The translations under genes and the position numbers were made by a program. From positions 1 through 11,200 of the forward strand of contig CANQTI010000044.1 of NCBI GenBank assembly GCA_947626725.1: a DNA stretch of 11,200 nt, written 5' to 3'. Numbering within the stretch: the first letter of the stretch is position 1; every line of letters begins with the position of its first letter. Under the pieces are notes generated by a model. That model was not told where the DNA came from and did no database searches. It was given only the letters and a program-made list of their open reading frames with translations. The stretch is from an uncultured Eisenbergiella sp. GTDB taxonomy: Bacteria > Bacillota > Clostridia > Lachnospirales > Lachnospiraceae. Positions 8,504 to 11,200 of this stretch are shown piece by piece.

Positions 8504-9280
8504 ATGGAAGAATATTTCATTGAGGTAAAGAATCTCTGCAAAACCTTTCATAATAAGAAAAGTTCGGTGCAGGTGCTCAAAGGCATCGATCTGGAGGTGA
8601 AGAAGGGGGAAATTTACGGCATCGTAGGCTTTTCCGGCGCAGGGAAATCCACGCTGGTCCGCTGCATCAATCGTCTGGAAGAGCCGGATGGCGGCACTGT
8701 GCGGATCGGAGACAAAACAGTCACCTCTTTAAATAAGAAAGAACTGGATTTGCAGCGCAGCAAGATCGGTATGATCTTTCAGCAGTTTAATCTGTTCGAT
8801 TCTATGACGGTATATGAGAATATCGCTTATCCGCTGAAGATCAAAAAATGGAAGAAAGAGGATATCCGGAAGCGGATCGATGAACTTTTGGAACTGGTGG
8901 GGCTGACGGATAAGAAGGACGCTTATCCGGGGCAGCTTTCCGGCGGACAGAAGCAGCGGGTGGGCATTGCCAGGGCGCTGGCCAATGAGCCGGACGTACT
9001 GCTGAGTGACGAGGCCACCAGCGCGTTGGATCCCCAGACCACCATCTCCGTACTGGATCTGATCAAGGAGATCAACCGGAAGCTCGGACTGACGATCATT
9101 CTGATCACCCATGAGCTGGAGGTCATCAAGTACACCTGTGATCAGGTGGCGGTGATGGAAAACGGAGAGCTTTTGGAGAAGGGCAGTGTTCGGGAGATTT
9201 TTGAAAATCCGAAATGTGAAACCGCCAGGAATTTCATCAGTGTATACAACAAGCTGCGTGCCAGCGGTTGGGAAAGCTGA
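8504..9280 (+). CDS. metN: Methionine-type ABC transporter ATP-binding protein (MetN-like, no NIL domain)
   Basis: Cytoplasmic ATPase that powers import through MetI. 258 aa from ATG 8504. Complete ABC core: Walker A GFSGAGKST at 42-50, Q-loop QQFNLF at 93-98, signature LSGGQ at 145-149, Walker B with VLLSDE at 165-170 followed by ATSALD, and the switch His203 (ITHE). The Walker A context (GFSGAGKSTLVRCINRLEEP) and DEATSALDP are characteristic of the methionine/NlpA importer family rather than of amino-acid importers in general. The usual MetN is about 340 aa with a C-terminal NIL (ACT-like) domain that binds methionine and inhibits transport. Here the protein stops soon after the ATPase domain and only 88 bases separate it from metI, so that domain is absent. 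In-frame ATGs at 8420 and 8492 are less likely starts, given the promoter position and the better binding site. First gene of the operon. Confidence 0.92.
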   Translation: MEEYFIEVKNLCKTFHNKKSSVQVLKGIDLEVKKGEIYGIVGFSGAGKSTLVRCINRLEEPDGGTVRIGDKTVTSLNKKELDLQRSKIGMIFQQFNLFDSMTVYENIAYPLKIKKWKKEDIRKRIDELLELVGLTDKKDAYPGQLSGGQKQRVGIARALANEPDVLLSDEATSALDPQTTISVLDLIKEINRKLGLTIILITHELEVIKYTCDQVAVMENGELLEKGSVREIFENPKCETARNFISVYNKLRASGWES

Positions 9281-9283
9281 GAG

Positions 9284-9341
9284 CTGCGGCCGTCAGGCAA
9301 CGGATCCGGCGTCCTGCGGCATGAGGAATACACGGCCGCAG
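9284..9341 (+). other. Inverted repeats in the metN-metI gap
   Basis: A perfect 10-base inverted repeat (CTGCGGCCGT at 9284-9293, ACGGCCGCAG at 9332-9341) nearly fills the gap, and its loop holds the self-complementary CGGATCCG at 9301-9308 flanked by CAGG and CCTG. The heptamer CTGCGGC recurs at 9314-9320, so GCCGCAG at 9335-9341 could pair with either copy, giving two exclusive folds. No U-tract follows, so this is not a standard terminator. A role in mRNA processing, stability or uneven expression of metN and metI is inference. Confidence 0.55.
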
Positions 9342-9368
9342 AAGTCCGCTGTACAGAGAGGAAAAAGC

Positions 9369-10079
9369 ATGAGCCTTTATAAATATTCGTTCTGGGAAGT
9401 GCTGATGCACAGTTTTTCAAAAGAGGTCTGGGATCAGGTGATCCCCGCGCTGGGCGAGACCATGTACATGGTGGTGATTTCCTCCGTCTTTGTCCTGCTG
9501 TTCGGCGTGATCCTCGGCCTGGTCGTGGTGCTGACCGGGCGGGAGGGGCTGTTTCCCTGCGTGCCCCTGCATACGGTGCTGGGCGCCGTCATCAACTGCT
9601 TCCGTTCCCTGCCGCAGGTGATCATCATCATCGTCATGCTGCCGGTGGCGAGGCTTCTGCTGGGCCAGTCCTATGGCTCCAACGCCTGTATCATTTCCCT
9701 GATCGCCAGCTGCGTTCCGCTGTTTGCGAGGCTGGTGGAGAGCAGTCTGCTGGAGATCGATAAAGGGAAAATCGAGGCGGCCAAAGCCATGGGAAGCGGC
9801 AATGCGCGTATTCTGTTCCGGGTCATGCTGCCGGAGACGCTGCCGTCCCTGATTCGTTCTTTCACCAACGCGGTGGTCATCGTTATTTCCATGACGGCGC
9901 TGGCCGGAAGCTTCGGTGCGGGCGGAATCGGCTACATAGCGGTGACGTTCGGCTATACCCGTTACCAGCATGATCTGCTGTTCGCCACCATCATTGTGCT
10001 GATCATCATTGTGCAGGCGGTGCAGTTCTGCGGCGATGCCTGCTCCAAGATGATCCTGAAAAAGAGGCATTTGATCTGA
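9369..10079 (+). CDS. metI: Methionine-type ABC transporter permease (MetI-like)
   Basis: Membrane-spanning subunit that forms the translocation path of the importer. 236 aa, slightly longer than the usual 215-220 because of a short N-terminal lead. Hydrophobic segments are visible at about 33-56, 66-98, 105-122, 166-192 and 204-222, fitting five membrane spans. The coupling-loop EAA motif that contacts the ATPase is at about 135-156 (IEAAKAMGSGNARILFRVML, then PE). GETMYMV at 29-35 and the GSFGAGGIGYIAV region from 180 are typical of MetI. The ATG at 9369 is preceded by GAGAGG 7 bases upstream. The frame is open farther upstream to an ATG at 9186, but that lies within metN in another frame and its product lacks MetI likeness before 9369. 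Lies 88 bases after metN and 79 before metQ, in the classical N-I-Q order. Confidence 0.93.
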   Translation: MSLYKYSFWEVLMHSFSKEVWDQVIPALGETMYMVVISSVFVLLFGVILGLVVVLTGREGLFPCVPLHTVLGAVINCFRSLPQVIIIIVMLPVARLLLGQSYGSNACIISLIASCVPLFARLVESSLLEIDKGKIEAAKAMGSGNARILFRVMLPETLPSLIRSFTNAVVIVISMTALAGSFGAGGIGYIAVTFGYTRYQHDLLFATIIVLIIIVQAVQFCGDACSKMILKKRHLI

Positions 10080-10118
10080 CCGGTTTTCGCCTGTCGGATT
10101 TAATGTATATAAAATATT

Positions 10119-10146
10119 GCGGATTCCCAGAGAGTCCGCAAAAAAA
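10119..10146 (+). other. Hairpin and A7 tract directly before the metQ ribosome binding site
   Basis: GCGGATTC (10119-10126) pairs fully with GAGTCCGC (10132-10139), allowing one G-U pair, around a 5-base loop. Seven A follow and run straight into GGAG of the metQ binding site. On the plus strand this is not a terminator because A, not U, follows the stem. A hairpin here would keep the binding site in open, A-rich RNA, or block exonucleases and raise metQ mRNA levels, as binding proteins are usually needed in excess; that is inference. The AT-rich stretch at 10106-10117 could be a -10 element, but no good -35 box accompanies it. Confidence 0.55.
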
Positions 10147-10158
10147 GGAGTGAATATT

Positions 10159-11091
10159 ATGAAAAAGAAAGCAGTAGCCATGTTGACGGCCGCAGCCATG
10201 CTGGCGGCCATGCTGACCGGCTGCGGAAACAGCCAGGCCCCCGCGCAGGAGACAGCGCCTGCGGAGACGGCAGCGGCGGAAGAGACCGCTGCGCCGGAGG
10301 AAACGGCGGCGGAAGAAACCGTGGCCGCGGAAGAGACGCCCGCTGAGACCGCGGAAGAGGCGCCCGCTGAGACCGTTGTGCTCAAGACGGTCTGCGATCT
10401 GACCCCTCACAGCGAGATCCTGAACGCAGCGAAGGATCTGCTGGCAGCGGAAGGCATTGAGATCGACATCGTTTCCACCACCTGGGATGCCAGCTGGAAC
10501 GAAATGCTGGTGGACGGCGAAGTGGATTTCGCGTATTTCATGCACGTACCGGCCATGGAGAGCATTGAGGAAGAGATGGGCGTGACCCTGTACAGCGCGG
10601 GCACCGTTCATATCGAGCCCTACGCCTGCTTCTCCAACAAGGTGGACAGTGTGGACGACCTCCCGGAGAACGCGGTCATCGCGGTTCCCAACGATGCGTC
10701 CAATGAATACCGCGCGCTGAAGGTTCTGGAGGAGAACGGCTTCATCAAGCTGTCCGACGAAATGACCTCTCTCAATGCCAGCGCGCAGATGGTGACCGAA
10801 TATGTGAAGCCCATCGAGATCGTGGAGATGGATCAGGCTAACATTATCCCCATGGGCGACGACTTTGACGCCTATTTCGTCAACGTCAACAGAGCCCTGG
10901 AGGCCGGTCTGGACACCACCGCATATCTGATGCGCGAGGGAGAAGATTCCGAATATGCCAACATCATCACCGTGACCGAGGAGAACAAGGACAATCCGGC
11001 GATCGCGAAGATGGTGGAGGTGCTCAAATCCGATGAAATCAAGAAGTTCATCGAGGAGCATTACAACGGCGCGGTGATCCCCGCGAAGTAA
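10159..11091 (+). CDS. metQ: Methionine-type substrate-binding lipoprotein (MetQ/NlpA family)
   Basis: Extracytoplasmic, membrane-anchored receptor that delivers substrate to MetI. 310 aa. A signal peptide MKKKAVAM... ends in lipobox LTGC at 19-22, so Cys22 is the predicted lipidated residue. A disordered Glu/Ala/Thr/Pro-rich linker spans about 23-73, then the NlpA-type domain. Family signatures: TPHSEIL at 82-88, YFMHVP at 126-131, VHIEP at 150-154, PNDASNEYRAL at 177-187, VNVNRALEAG at 241-250, and a C-terminus ending GAVIPAK. Residues matching the methionine pocket of E. coli MetQ include His129, Arg185, Asn244 and Asn268. The Tyr expected three residues after the pocket His is Ala132. The start ATG has AAGGAG 8 bases upstream; the in-frame ATG at 10117 lies before the hairpin and adds a non-signal extension. 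Methionine is the likely substrate, but a related ligand is possible. Confidence 0.93.
   Translation: MKKKAVAMLTAAAMLAAMLTGCGNSQAPAQETAPAETAAAEETAAPEETAAEETVAAEETPAETAEEAPAETVVLKTVCDLTPHSEILNAAKDLLAAEGIEIDIVSTTWDASWNEMLVDGEVDFAYFMHVPAMESIEEEMGVTLYSAGTVHIEPYACFSNKVDSVDDLPENAVIAVPNDASNEYRALKVLEENGFIKLSDEMTSLNASAQMVTEYVKPIEIVEMDQANIIPMGDDFDAYFVNVNRALEAGLDTTAYLMREGEDSEYANIITVTEENKDNPAIAKMVEVLKSDEIKKFIEEHYNGAVIPAK
10327..10374 (+). repeat. 24-base tandem repeat in the metQ linker
   Basis: Two adjacent 24-base units (10327-10350 and 10351-10374) differ at one base and encode AEETPAET and AEEAPAET in the linker of MetQ. Looser GCGGAAGA-type copies precede them from about 10274, so the whole linker may have grown by repeat expansion. 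The unit is a multiple of three, so gain or loss keeps the frame. Confidence 0.85.
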
Positions 11092-11164
11092 GAAGATTCG
11101 TTCCCGCGGGATGCAGCGGATGTTTCGGTGAAAAAGTATATTTATGTAAAAAAGGCTGTTTATC

Positions 11165-11200
11165 TGCCCGTTTCCGGCGAAATGTCGGAAACGGGCAATT
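11165..11200 (+). terminator. Probable intrinsic terminator of metNIQ, cut by the window end
   Basis: GCCCGTTTCCG (11166-11176) and CGGAAACGGGC (11186-11196) form a perfect 11-base stem, extended by an outer T-A pair and, with wobble pairs, into the loop. It lies 74 bases after the metQ stop. AATT follows at the window edge, so the expected U-tract cannot be confirmed here. In the 73 bases between the metQ stop and this stem I see no gene. Confidence 0.72.

Noticed and set aside
6800..8551. Long minus-strand open frame opposite addA and metN (583 codons), and similar ones at 3847-4917 and 5834-6796
   Set aside because: They lie opposite well-supported genes, run across gene boundaries, and have His/Gln/Pro/Arg-rich compositions typical of antisense frames in GC-rich DNA. 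No recognisable domain was seen.
9186..9368. N-terminal extension of metI from ATG 9186
   Set aside because: It overlaps metN in another frame and covers the structured gap; the MetI-like sequence and a good binding site begin at 9369.
10119..10146. Intrinsic terminator between metI and metQ
   Set aside because: The stem is followed by A residues on the plus strand. Read on the minus strand the stem is followed by AATATTTTAT, a poor U-tract, and there is no minus-strand gene to terminate.
1..11200. Insertion sequences, prophage, CRISPR, tRNA or rRNA genes, defence system
   Set aside because: No transposase, terminal repeats, repeat-spacer array, cloverleaf or rRNA-like sequence was seen, and AddAB is a housekeeping repair enzyme found with ordinary neighbours.

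Overview
The window reads as chromosomal DNA from a GC-rich gut-type Firmicute, most likely of the Lachnospiraceae or a nearby clostridial family. This is inferred from the Gram-positive AddAB type of recombination nuclease, strong AGGAGG-like ribosome binding sites, and a lipoprotein with a Glu/Ala/Thr/Pro-rich linker behind its lipobox. All genes lie on the plus strand, and they are tightly packed.

Layout: (1) positions 1-1044 hold the 3' part of a uracil/xanthine-type NCS2 permease whose first roughly 70 codons lie outside the window. (2) After a 99-base spacer with a GC-rich dyad come addB (1144-4602) and addA (4580-8389). They overlap by 23 bases and together encode the helicase-nuclease that processes double-strand breaks for RecA-dependent repair. 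(3) A sigma-A-type promoter (TTGACA, 17-base spacer, TAGTAT) sits just behind addA and drives a three-gene methionine-type ABC importer: ATPase metN (8504-9280), permease metI (9369-10079) and substrate-binding lipoprotein metQ (10159-11091). (4) A long perfect stem at 11165-11197, cut off by the window end, probably terminates this operon.

The permease, the addBA pair and the metNIQ operon are three separate functional units; nothing suggests a shared pathway. AddA and AddB form one heterodimer. MetQ captures substrate at the outer face of the membrane, MetI forms the channel and MetN hydrolyses ATP. MetQ is expected to bind methionine or a close relative, but two departures from the textbook MetNIQ make the substrate and its control less certain. 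MetN lacks the C-terminal NIL regulatory domain, and MetQ has Ala where a pocket Tyr is usual.

The region is mostly ordinary housekeeping DNA, and I found no undescribed system, mobile element, CRISPR array or RNA gene. The points most worth a second look are regulatory. A 17-base direct repeat with a 24-base period overlaps the end of addA and abuts the metN promoter, and the short leader has no room for a SAM riboswitch. The metN-metI gap can form two mutually exclusive hairpins, and a hairpin sits directly against the metQ ribosome binding site.
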